7,478 bases of DNA from Candidatus Binataceae bacterium (GTDB lineage Bacteria; Desulfobacterota; Binatia; Binatales; Binataceae), in assembly GCA_030042765.1 (NCBI GenBank), contig JASHZA010000084.1, forward strand, positions 1 through 7,478, read 5' to 3'. The position numbers and the translations under genes were made by a program. This document shows, one piece after another, positions 1 to 5,476 of the stretch (position 1 is its first letter; the number at the start of each line of letters is the position of its first letter). A model generated the notes under the pieces. That model had not been told where the DNA came from and did no database searches. It was given only the letters and a program-made list of their open reading frames with translations.

Positions 1-2
1 AC

Positions 3-221
3 GGCAGCACCATCGTCGGCAATTCCAGCTCGACGTTCGACGGGGTGCTGTATTTCTCAACCACATCGGTCACTTATGTAGGCAATTCCAGCAGCCAGGG
101 ATACACGTTTTTGATCGCGGATAAGGTCGCAGTATCCGGGAACTCCTCTATAACACTTGGTGATAACTATTCATCGCTTCCCAACGGCTCACCAATCAAG
201 ACGAGCGCCCTCTACGAATAG
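3..221 (+). CDS. C-terminal fragment of a TadG-like Tad-pilus protein
   Basis: This is an open frame running in from the left edge, with 72 codons before a TAG stop; the gene's start is outside the window. The visible part is rich in Gly, Ser, Asn and Thr and carries three spaced GNSS repeats (VGNSSST, VGNSSSQG, SGNSSIT), separated by short beta-prone stretches. It ends in SSLPNGSPIKTSALYE. This style of tail (an 'IADKVAVSGNSSI' type segment followed by 'NGSPIKTSALxE') is, from memory, typical of TadG-related proteins, which have an N-terminal membrane anchor and a long extracytoplasmic region. Two TadE-like genes follow at once on the same strand, which fits a TadG-TadE-TadE arrangement of tight-adherence (Flp) pilus or related envelope-complex operons. 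The assignment rests on the tail and the context only, because the anchor and any von Willebrand-type domain are not visible. Confidence 0.6.
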   Translation, partial: GSTIVGNSSSTFDGVLYFSTTSVTYVGNSSSQGYTFLIADKVAVSGNSSITLGDNYSSLPNGSPIKTSALYE

Positions 222-249
222 GGAATCCGAAGCAACGTCTGCGGAGCCG

Positions 250-687
250 ATGGAGCGGACCTTCTCAGTCGCCGGTCAAAGCGCCCTCGAGTTGGTGATA
301 ATTCTGCCGGTGCTGCTGCTCTTGCTCCTTGCCGCGGCCGACTTTGGAAGAGCGCTCTATGTGAACATCGCTGTGCAGAATGCGGCCAGGGCAGGTGCAC
401 AATACGGCTCGCAAAGCGTGATCACAGCCGCTGATTCGACCGGGATGGTAGCAGCGGCGACGAAGGATGCCGCAGCAATTGCAAACCTCACCGCCAGTGC
501 GAGCCAATGTACCTGCGCCAGTTCATCGAGCGTGGCCGCGTGTCCCCAAAACTACTGTACTAACAATCCGCAGGCGAATTACGTCGAGGTCGATACTCAC
601 GCATCCTTTCAATTGATCGGAACCTATCTGGGGATCACGTCGCCGGTGCAAATGTCGGGTAAGGCCGTGATGCAGGTTCAACCGTGA
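250..687 (+). CDS. TadE-like pseudopilin (first copy)
   Basis: A 145-residue protein with a short polar N-terminus, then GQSALELVIILP leading into one hydrophobic membrane segment (about residues 14-31) and DFGRALYVNIAVQNAARAGAQYG. This is the TadE-like domain (PF07811 type): a glycine, a glutamate five residues later at the start of the hydrophobic helix (E14), and the conserved N-A-A-R-x-G-A-x-Y-G segment after it. TadE-type proteins are minor pseudopilins processed by the TadV prepilin peptidase and used in Tad/Flp pilus assembly. The outer domain (residues 55-145) has four cysteines (87, 89, 98, 103) that could form disulphides. I chose the ATG at 250 because it leaves the usual short N-terminus; the frame stays open upstream to a TTG at 157, but that would overlap the TadG-like gene and add about 31 atypical residues. 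A weak GGAG lies just upstream. It starts 28 bases after the TadG-like stop and ends in TGA, overlapping the next gene. Confidence 0.88.
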   Translation: MERTFSVAGQSALELVIILPVLLLLLLAAADFGRALYVNIAVQNAARAGAQYGSQSVITAADSTGMVAAATKDAAAIANLTASASQCTCASSSSVAACPQNYCTNNPQANYVEVDTHASFQLIGTYLGITSPVQMSGKAVMQVQP

Positions 688-1112
688 GGAGTCGCCCGGG
701 TTTGCAGCGCAAATTGCATTCGTGCGCTGCCCAGACACTGGTCGAATTCACCCTGGTAGCTTCTTTGTTCCTCTTGATTCTCTTTGCAACCCTCCAGTTG
801 GCGCTTGCCGTTTTGACCTACAACAGCATATGTTTCGCGGCTCAGGAAGCCGCGCGCTACGCTATGGTGCACGGCCCGAACAGCCCCAACCCGGCTACCA
901 ACACGCAAATCCAGCAGATTGCCATCAACGCCGCGCCAAGCCTGAATCTGAGCGCAAGCAATATAACCGTTAACTGGGTAGCGGATCCAAATCTTCCCTC
1001 GAAACAGGACGTGCAGGTTCAGGTCTCGTATAGCTACCCGATTCAGATTCCGTTTGTCACGCAGGTGACAGCTAACTTCGTCACCACTTCGCAGATGCTC
1101 GTTTCTCAATAG
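684..1112 (+). CDS. TadE-like pseudopilin (second copy)
   Basis: A 142-residue protein starting at a GTG whose last two bases form the first two of the preceding gene's TGA stop (GTGA overlap), a common sign of translational coupling. After a basic N-terminus (RSRPGLQRKLHS), AQTLVEFTLVASLFLLILFA starts one membrane helix with the key glutamate at residue 21, followed by the TadE signature-like AAQEAARYAMVHG. The remaining 75 residues are a polar, beta-prone extracytoplasmic domain (VNWVADPN, VQVQVSYSYPIQIPF, VTANFVTTSQMLV). Paired TadE/TadF-like genes beside TadG are usual in Tad loci and encode minor pseudopilins of the pilus or its assembly complex. The Gly before the glutamate is replaced by Ala-Gln, so this may be the TadF-like partner. 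No clear terminator is visible before the convergent gene that ends at 1167. Confidence 0.85.
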   Translation: MRSRPGLQRKLHSCAAQTLVEFTLVASLFLLILFATLQLALAVLTYNSICFAAQEAARYAMVHGPNSPNPATNTQIQQIAINAAPSLNLSASNITVNWVADPNLPSKQDVQVQVSYSYPIQIPFVTQVTANFVTTSQMLVSQ

Positions 1113-1166
1113 CCAGTAACATCCTGACGGTACACCCGCCCGGTAGCACAAGGGCGCCGGAAATAC

Positions 1167-1514
1167 TCAGGCGAGCGCGCTGCGCAAACGTTCGCGGTCG
1201 AAGCCCGCAATTATTGTCTTTCCCGCAATCACCAGCGGCCGTTTGATCAGGTTCGGCTCTTCCGCCATCAGCTTGAGTGCCTGCGAGGCCGTTAACGTCT
1301 TGCCTTTGAGACCCAACGCTTTAAACGCCGGGCTCTTGGGGTTGATGTAATCGCGCGCGTCGACGCCGGCGAACAACTCCTTCAGATCCGTCAGACTAAA
1401 CGGCTGCTTCGCGTAGTCACGCTCGTCGAGTTCCACGTGCAATTCGTCGCGCAAGAAACTTCTTGCGTTGCGGCAGGTGGTTCAAGTCGATTTCCAAAGA
1501 AAGCGCGCCTTCAT
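1167..1514 (-). CDS. ArsC/Spx-family thioredoxin-fold protein, probable selenoprotein (in-frame TGA = Sec11)
   Basis: Read from the ATG at 1514 through an in-frame TGA at 1484-1482 to the TGA stop at 1167, this encodes 115 residues, the usual length for the ArsC/Spx/YffB family. The N-terminus is MKARFLWKST-U-TTCRNARSFL, where the TGA sits on the first, catalytic cysteine of the family's CTTCRxAR motif (Sec11, Cys14). Downstream family features are DYAKQPFSLTDLKELF (34-49), INPKSPAFKALGL (57-69), LMAEEPNLIKRPLVI (82-96, with the Arg92-Pro93 preceding the last strand) and a final G-F-D-R-E-R-L. A strong Shine-Dalgarno (1524-1518) precedes the ATG, so the part before the TGA is translated. A hairpin at 1467-1450 fits a bacterial SECIS. 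Members reduce arsenate or act as disulphide reductases or regulators; the substrate here is unknown. It lies 35 bases after a secreted protein gene, probably in one operon. The alternative is a nonsense mutation or sequencing error at a Cys codon (TGC/TGT to TGA), leaving a pseudogene or a shorter TTG start at 1454 that lacks the active site. Confidence 0.82.
1450..1467 (-). promoter_or_regulatory. Candidate bacterial SECIS hairpin
   Basis: On the - strand the RNA reads CGCAAGAA-GU-UUCUUGCG, a perfect 8-bp inverted repeat. A realistic fold has 6-7 bp with a 4-6 nt loop (for example AGUU). The stem begins 14 nt after the UGA and the loop lies about 21-22 nt after it, inside the coding sequence. 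From memory, the described bacterial SECIS consensus asks for a stem with a 3-14 nt apical loop about 16-37 nt past the UGA and a G among the first loop bases. All of these are met. In known systems SelB, carrying Sec-tRNA, binds this loop. An 8-bp perfect hairpin at the right distance is unlikely to be chance, though no covariation was tested. Confidence 0.68.
1482..1484 (-). other. Candidate UGA recoding site (selenocysteine codon)
   Basis: The reverse-strand TGA is codon 11 of the ArsC-family frame. The ten codons before it and all codons after it match one continuous family-like protein, and the codon replaces the catalytic cysteine, giving UxxC, the redox motif shape typical of thioredoxin-fold selenoproteins. 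The same gene ends at a second TGA (1169-1167), so readthrough must be site-specific. UGA is also the ordinary stop for at least four other genes here, which excludes a general code change. Confidence 0.75.
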
Positions 1515-1517
1515 CGA

Positions 1518-1524
1518 CTCCTCC
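1518..1524 (-). promoter_or_regulatory. Strong ribosome binding site that fixes the ATG at 1514
   Basis: The - strand reads GCGGAGGAGTCG directly before the ATG, with GGAGG about 5 nt from the start codon. It is a near-perfect Shine-Dalgarno placed upstream of the in-frame TGA, supporting initiation at 1514 rather than at a start downstream of the TGA. Confidence 0.75.
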
Positions 1525-1549
1525 GCAGTCCTTTATTCGCATCACATCG

Positions 1550-2230
1550 TCATTCGATGCTCGTGTCCGGAACCACCGGCTTCGCCGAACTCGAGGTCGC
1601 TTTCGGCGCCGAGGCACTGTACCTCGATGCGCCGCTGAGTGAACCGTCCCCCGATGAACCGATCGAAGTACTGCTAAGAGTGCTGCTATGGATTGGACCC
1701 GCGCCGCTGTCCATCGGATGGGCTACTGGCGCCGTCATCGTGCCCGAGTTCGCATACGACTGTCCGGGCGACGAAACGACTCTACTCGTCGCGGGACCGG
1801 CGGCAGCCGGACTCGTAGGCTCGGTTTGGGTCGGTCCGCTGAAATGAACCGGCTGTTTGCCTGTCAGCATATCGGGGGTGACGACGTAGTCTCCGCCGAG
1901 TGAGCTCCGCCAGATAGTGTTCGCGACCTGCTGGTTGCCACCCGTAAGCGCGTAGCCGGCGCCGCCTCCGATTCCGCCGAGGATTCCGTAGACCAGCTTG
2001 GCCGGGATATAGATCACATTCGCGGCGAGAGCACCCGCTCCAACCCCGACCCCCTGCCAGTTGACGCCCTGCTGCGGCTGCGATACCTGCGCCTGATCCG
2101 CTGACGAGGCCGCCGCCGGGGCCTGCCTCACCGCGCCGCTCGGGGGGCTCTGTGCCATGGTGTGTGCGGGAAGCGCCGCCGCAAGGGCGACCGCAAAGAT
2201 GATGATACTTACTCCGAATTTCGTCCGCAT
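1550..2230 (-). CDS. Secreted protein of unknown function with conserved Gly-rich segment
   Basis: A 226-residue protein with a clear signal peptide: basic start MRTKFG, hydrophobic core IIIFAVALAAALPA, and a likely signal peptidase I site after AHTMA (about residue 26). After a Gln/Ala/Ser/Pro-rich linker comes a compact segment, about residues 58-131, containing AANVIYIPAKLVYGILGG, the Gly-rich membrane-like IGGGAGYALTGG, then NTIWRSSLGGDYVVTPDMLTGK and PVHFSG. The pattern NVxYxPAKLxYxxLGG...LTGG...GGDYxxTPxML is one I associate with small uncharacterised exported proteins of deltaproteobacterial-type genomes. The last 95 residues are low-complexity Ser/Thr/Pro/Ala. An excellent Shine-Dalgarno (AGGAGGT at 2243-2237) lies 6 nt before the ATG. 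It follows the CinA-like gene by 33 bases and precedes the seleno-ArsC gene by 35, so the three may be cotranscribed. No function is assigned; periplasmic or outer-envelope location is inferred. Confidence 0.8.
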   Translation of the reverse strand: MRTKFGVSIIIFAVALAAALPAHTMAQSPPSGAVRQAPAAASSADQAQVSQPQQGVNWQGVGVGAGALAANVIYIPAKLVYGILGGIGGGAGYALTGGNQQVANTIWRSSLGGDYVVTPDMLTGKQPVHFSGPTQTEPTSPAAAGPATSRVVSSPGQSYANSGTMTAPVAHPMDSGAGPIHSSTLSSTSIGSSGDGSLSGASRYSASAPKATSSSAKPVVPDTSIE

Positions 2231-2263
2231 TGCCCTACCTCCTCCACCTCAACAAATTTGCTA

Positions 2264-2992
2264 TTACTCAGTTTTGACCACTACCTCTTCGGGCAGCAGC
2301 TCGAGCAGGTATCTGAACGCCCGTTCGAGATAGCTGCCGTCCTTCGACTCGAGCGTAAGCTTGACCCGGTACTCGGGATCGCCGATTCGCGGATAGGAGC
2401 CGAGCAGCAGATCCGGATAGCTCAGCAGACAGCGGTTGAGATACTCAGCGATCGTTCCCTCGCCCGCGCTCGTATATATCGCGTGGATGAAATAGGGATC
2501 GGTGGCAAAGCGGCCCAAGAGTGCGGTCAGCTTGGATTCAAAAATCTGCGGGATACCCGGCAGGATATAGACGTTCTCGAGCTGAACCGTCGGGTAGCGC
2601 AGATTCCCCGCTGCGTTGAGCACGGCACCTTCTGGAACCTCAGCCATTCTCATCCCGGTTTCGATCCGTTCCTTGAAGTGCTCGCGAATCATGCGTTCGA
2701 GCTCGGGATGAACCACGAGTCTACGCCCGAACGCCAGCGCCACCGCCTCCAGCGTGATGTCGTCATGAGTCGGGCCGACGCCGCCGGAAGTCAGTGCGAA
2801 GTCGAAGGTGCGGGCGCAATAGGCGACCTCGTCGGCAATAGGCTTGAGTTCGTCCGGCACCACCGCGACGCGCTTGAGGGCGACCCCGATCTTGCGCAAT
2901 TCCCGTGCGGCAAAATACGAGTTGCTGTCCTGGACCTTGCCGGACAGAATCTCGTTGCCCACCACCACCATCGCACAAGTTCGTTCTTGCAT
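2264..2992 (-). CDS. CinA/FLAD1-type molybdopterin-binding-domain protein
   Basis: A 242-residue protein with a single MoCF_biosynth (MoaB/MogA-like) domain of the CinA N-terminal type: AMVVVGNEILSGKVQDSNSYFAARELRKIGV (residues 7-37), RVAVVPDE (41-48), ALTSGGVGPTHDDIT (66-80, the hallmark G-G-x-G-P-T-x-D-D), an LPGIPQIFESK loop (144-154), and YPRIGDPEYRVKLTLES (200-216). It lacks the C-terminal nicotinamide-nucleotide amidase (PncC) domain of full CinA proteins of about 410 residues. The last segment resembles the molybdopterin-binding domain of eukaryotic FLAD1, where that domain has FAD pyrophosphatase activity; CinA-type domains can hydrolyse ADP-ribose. The actual activity here cannot be read from sequence, but cytoplasmic nucleotide housekeeping is likely. 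The ATG at 2992 has only a weak Shine-Dalgarno, and the product begins where family members begin. A 148-base gap separates it from the sigma gene, so it may have its own promoter. Confidence 0.88.
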   Translation of the reverse strand: MQERTCAMVVVGNEILSGKVQDSNSYFAARELRKIGVALKRVAVVPDELKPIADEVAYCARTFDFALTSGGVGPTHDDITLEAVALAFGRRLVVHPELERMIREHFKERIETGMRMAEVPEGAVLNAAGNLRYPTVQLENVYILPGIPQIFESKLTALLGRFATDPYFIHAIYTSAGEGTIAEYLNRCLLSYPDLLLGSYPRIGDPEYRVKLTLESKDGSYLERAFRYLLELLPEEVVVKTE

Positions 2993-3140
2993 GGCTGCAA
3001 CCGCCGTCCGCCGCGCATACTATCACAGCCGCGAATGCAGTTCTTCAACCCTCGGCGATTTTCCGCACAAATCCTGACGGGATTTTATTCGTATGGCACG
3101 TCCGAGCCGGCACACCGACGGGATCCGCAGCGCCCGTACG
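2993..3140 (-). other. Intergenic gap between the sigma-32 and CinA-like genes
   Basis: No gene is seen in these 148 bases. On the - strand there is a short inverted repeat (AAATCC-CGTCA-GGATTT, 3085-3069), 56 bases past the sigma stop, without a following T-run, so it is at best a weak terminator. Further on, TTGAAG followed by GATAGTAT is a poor sigma-70-like pair with a spacer of about 20, so any promoter for the CinA-like gene remains unproven. Confidence 0.3.
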
Positions 3141-4289
3141 TCAGGTTTCGGCCTGGTCGATATCCCGCGCCTGTTCCTTCAAAAACTCCTTGAGTCGGCG
3201 CTTGAGCCGCGTTTCAATCTGACGCACCCGTTCGCGGCTAATCCCGAACCTGTACCCAACTTCCTGCAACGTCGGCGGGTTCTCGGAGAGCAGGCGCGCG
3301 CGGAAGATTTCGAGTTCTTTGTCCTTCAGCGTGGCGGCGAACTGCTCGACCTTCTCATGAGCGAAGTCGCGCCATTCGGCTTGCGACGCGGTTTCTTCGG
3401 GGTTCCAGCCAGTATCGGGGATAGCGTCGATCAGGCGCGTTTCATCGTCGGCCCCGGTCGGTTGGTCGAGCGAGACCTCGCTCTGCGCCATCCGCTCCTG
3501 CATCTCGCGTACTTCGCTCTCCTTCACACCCATCCGCTGCGCGAGCAGCTTGGGCTGCGGCGTGAAACCCTCGGCTTCCAGCCGCTCGCTTTCCTTGCGT
3601 AGGTTGAAGAAAAGCTTGCGCTGTGCCTGGGTCGTGCCGATCTTGACCAGCCGCCAGTTGTTGATCAGGTACCGGTAAATGTATGCGCGCACCCACCATA
3701 CCGCGTAGGACGGAAAGCGGATTCCGCGATAGGGGTCGAAGTTCTTTACCGCCTCCATCAGGCCGACGTTGCCCTCCTGGATCAGGTCGAGCAGATTCTT
3801 CGACGCACGCGCAAACTCGTTGGCTATTTTGACGACCAATCGCAGGTTCGCCGTCACCAGCCGGTAGGCGTCCTCGCGATCATGGAGCCGGTGGTAGCGT
3901 TTGGCGATTTCGACCTCTTCCTCGCGTGTAAGAAGCGGGAAACGCCGGATTTCCGCCAGGTAGCGGCTCAGCGGGTCGAACGGAACCAGCGAACCTGGCT
4001 CAGTCGCAGCCGCTGCGCCTTCTTCAGGTTCCTCCAATCCGGGAAGCCTGCGCTCGTCGACTGCCGCGGCGCCGAATCCCTCCTCATCCACTGCGGCGGC
4101 AGCCTCGACCTCCACCGGCGCTTCCGCGATTATCTCTTCCGCCGGCCGGTCTTCCTCGTGCGTAACGACCTCGGCCTCGATCGGCTCATGCGTCACGGCC
4201 GACTTGGCAGCGGGCGACGAAGAATGCGAGCCGCGACTCTGCGCTGTCGCGGGCCCGATCCGCGTCAATTTGCGAGGTTTGCGGGCCAT
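3141..4289 (-). CDS. rpoH: RNA polymerase sigma-32 (RpoH) family sigma factor
   Basis: A 382-residue sigma-70 family factor. Residues 1-100 are an extra low-complexity acidic Ala/Glu/Pro-rich stretch. The sigma core then begins: DPLSRYLAEIRRFPLLTREEEVEIAKRYH (105-133, region 1.2), NLRLVVKIANEFARASKNLLDLIQEGNVGLMEAVKNFDPYRGIRFPSYAVWWVRAYIYRYLINNWRLVKIGTT (148-220, region 2), QAQRKLFFNLRK (221-232), region 3 (LAQRMGVKESEVREMQERM), VSLDQP, and region 4 with helix-turn-helix TLQEVGYRFGISRERVRQIE (340-359). The QRKLFFNLR element is the 'RpoH box', diagnostic of sigma-32 over RpoD or RpoS. RpoH normally directs RNA polymerase to heat-shock promoters; outside Gammaproteobacteria paralogues can have other stress roles, so the regulon is uncertain. 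Typical RpoH is about 285-300 residues, so the N-terminal extension is unusual. The ATG at 4289 has GAAGG 7 nt upstream. rpoZ lies 94 bases upstream on the same strand, suggesting a shared transcript. It ends in TGA. Confidence 0.9.
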   Translation of the reverse strand: MARKPRKLTRIGPATAQSRGSHSSSPAAKSAVTHEPIEAEVVTHEEDRPAEEIIAEAPVEVEAAAAVDEEGFGAAAVDERRLPGLEEPEEGAAAATEPGSLVPFDPLSRYLAEIRRFPLLTREEEVEIAKRYHRLHDREDAYRLVTANLRLVVKIANEFARASKNLLDLIQEGNVGLMEAVKNFDPYRGIRFPSYAVWWVRAYIYRYLINNWRLVKIGTTQAQRKLFFNLRKESERLEAEGFTPQPKLLAQRMGVKESEVREMQERMAQSEVSLDQPTGADDETRLIDAIPDTGWNPEETASQAEWRDFAHEKVEQFAATLKDKELEIFRARLLSENPPTLQEVGYRFGISRERVRQIETRLKRRLKEFLKEQARDIDQAET

Positions 4290-4383
4290 CTCGAAACCTT
4301 CGGCGGCTTTTGCTCAGGTTTCAGCAAGTCCCACGCCTGAAGCGACCATATCCGCGCCGGCGTCTTGAGAGGGATAGCCGCAG

Positions 4384-4581
4384 CTACTTCTTCTCCGGTT
4401 CGACGACCGTGACCTTGGCCGCTGCGATCTCGCGCAACGCTGTCACCACTTCTTTGTTGTCGGACTCGACGAGTGGCCGGGCCCCTTTCAGAAGTTGCTT
4501 GGCCCGGCGCGCCGCGCCAAGAACCAATTCAAACCGATTAGGAATATTGTCGAGGCAGTCTTCTACGGTAATGCGTGCCAT
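4384..4581 (-). CDS. rpoZ: RNA polymerase omega subunit
   Basis: A 65-residue protein, [34 protein letters not shown], then [20 protein letters not shown] and a charged tail. The N-terminal MARITVEDC...NRFELVLxAxxRAxQL block is the classic omega signature, and [12 protein letters not shown] is the second conserved block. Omega sits on the beta-prime subunit, assists RNA polymerase assembly, and in many bacteria forms part of a ppGpp site. The length is slightly short of the E. coli protein (91), as in many lineages. The usual neighbours gmk and spoT are absent; instead a sigma-32 gene follows 94 bases downstream. No convincing Shine-Dalgarno precedes the ATG (GGAAAATTGAATGA), and a promoter-like pair lies so close that the transcript may be leaderless. 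It ends in TAG. Confidence 0.95.
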   Translation of the reverse strand: MARITVEDCLDNIPNRFELVLGAARRAKQLLKGARPLVESDNKEVVTALREIAAAKVTVVEPEKK

Positions 4582-4588
4582 TCATTCA

Positions 4589-4617
4589 ATTTTCCGGCCC
4601 GGCTCCCCGGTTATCAA
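4589..4617 (-). promoter_or_regulatory. Possible promoter of rpoZ
   Basis: On the - strand TTGATA (4617-4612, five of six matches to TTGACA), a 17-base spacer, and GAAAAT (4594-4589, four of six to TATAAT). Transcription would start about 7 bases later, at or next to the A of the rpoZ ATG. The -10 match is modest and the region is otherwise GC-rich, so this is a tentative call. Confidence 0.35.
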
Positions 4618-4693
4618 ACCTATTTCCTGAACCTCGGCGCGCGTGTCCGGCGAGAACGCACCGATCGACCCGCAGACCGCCCACGTTCCTTCG

Positions 4694-5464
4694 CTACTTC
4701 TCCGCAGGCAGGCCCGCGCGCGACCATTCCGCGTACGAACCGTCGAACAGCCGCGTCTCGTATCCCAACGCCCGTAGCGCGAGATAACCCAGCGATGCGC
4801 GCGGACCGCCGCGGCAGTACGCGATTACCCTGTCGCCACGATTGATCCCCGCATCGGCCAGCATCCGCTCAATTCGCTCTTGGTCTTTTAACAGGCGTTC
4901 AGGCGGACTTCCCAGCTCGCGCCACACCACGTTGACGGCCCCCGGAATATGGCCGGGCGCGTCGTCGCCCATTGACCTTTCGCCGGAAAATTCTTCGCGG
5001 CTGCGGAAATCGACCAGCTTGAGCCCGTGTGCCTCCCGGACCTCGTCGAGCGTCGCCCGAATCGAAGGGTCGACTCGCGTAGTGAACCGACGCGCCGCCG
5101 CCTCGACCGGCTTATAGCGGACTTCCCGGCCGCCCGTCTTCCAGGCCTCAAAGAAGCAGTCCATTACGCGAACGTCGCCGCGCCCGAGATACTCCAGTAT
5201 CCATGCCAGCATTGCCGCGTTCTGTCCCTCGGGCGAATCGTAAAGCACGGGCGTGACGCCGTCCCCGAGACCCGCGCCTCCGATAGATTCGGCGAGCCCG
5301 TCCGGCCCCATCAGGCGGCCGTCGGCGCCGAACGCCTTGTAGACCGGGATATTGATAGCCCCGGGCAGATGCCCGGCGAGGTACTTCATCGGGCGGCGCG
5401 GATCGACGATCGCGATCGCGGCGCTTTCGAGGCGCGAAGCTACCCACTCCGCGCTAACCAGCAT
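4694..5464 (-). CDS. Tandem-domain rhodanese (sulfurtransferase, SseA/TST type)
   Basis: A 256-residue cytoplasmic protein of two rhodanese domains with no signal peptide. The first (about 1-125) has IVDPRRPMKYLAGHLPGAINIP, the usual D-x-R...GHxPGAIN block, and a non-catalytic loop LYDSPEGQNAAM, as in other tandem enzymes. The second (about 126-256) has LVDFRSREEFSGE, GHIPGAVNVVW, and the active loop AYCRGGPRAS with the persulphide-forming Cys217, ending FDGSYAEWSRAGLP. Such enzymes move sulfane sulfur from thiosulfate or 3-mercaptopyruvate to cyanide or thiols; the CRGGPRA loop does not settle the donor. The start is either this ATG or a GTG six bases upstream (5470); MLVSAEWVASRL resembles the normal family start. 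It begins 12 bases after the OsmC stop, so the MetE-like, OsmC and rhodanese genes form a probable operon. It ends in TAG. Confidence 0.9.
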   Translation of the reverse strand: MLVSAEWVASRLESAAIAIVDPRRPMKYLAGHLPGAINIPVYKAFGADGRLMGPDGLAESIGGAGLGDGVTPVLYDSPEGQNAAMLAWILEYLGRGDVRVMDCFFEAWKTGGREVRYKPVEAAARRFTTRVDPSIRATLDEVREAHGLKLVDFRSREEFSGERSMGDDAPGHIPGAVNVVWRELGSPPERLLKDQERIERMLADAGINRGDRVIAYCRGGPRASLGYLALRALGYETRLFDGSYAEWSRAGLPAEK

Positions 5465-5476
5465 CGCCACCCGCGC

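Noticed and set aside
678..1151. - strand open frame opposite the second TadE-like gene
   Set aside because: Shadow of a clear TadE-like protein.
1113..1166. Bidirectional terminator between the convergent second TadE and ArsC genes
   Set aside because: Only a 5-bp GC arm pair with a 10-base loop and no T-run is visible.
1167..1454. Short ArsC-like protein starting at the TTG at 1454, or a pseudogene
   Set aside because: It would lack the active site and has no ribosome site of its own, while a strong one precedes the ATG at 1514. The TGA position on the catalytic Cys favours recoding, though a pseudogene is not fully excluded.
1482..1484. General reassignment of TGA (for example to Gly or Trp)
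   Set aside because: At least five genes here end naturally at TGA (687, 1167, 1550, 3141, 6037), so TGA is a working stop.
1437..1847. + strand open frame opposite the secreted protein and ArsC start
   Set aside because: It begins inside the ArsC gene and has no ribosome site or domain; the - strand genes explain the region.
3069..3085. Terminator after the sigma gene
   Set aside because: The stem is only 6 bp and AT-rich at its base, and no T-run follows on the - strand.
2162..3193. Long + strand open frame opposite the CinA-like gene (343 codons)
   Set aside because: It is antisense to a well-supported CinA-type gene, has no recognisable domain, and is rich in Arg/His/Pro as GC-rich shadow frames are.
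4310..4327. Inverted repeat TTGCT/AGCAA before the sigma gene as an operator
   Set aside because: The arms are five bases and the interior does not pair; chance is a sufficient explanation.
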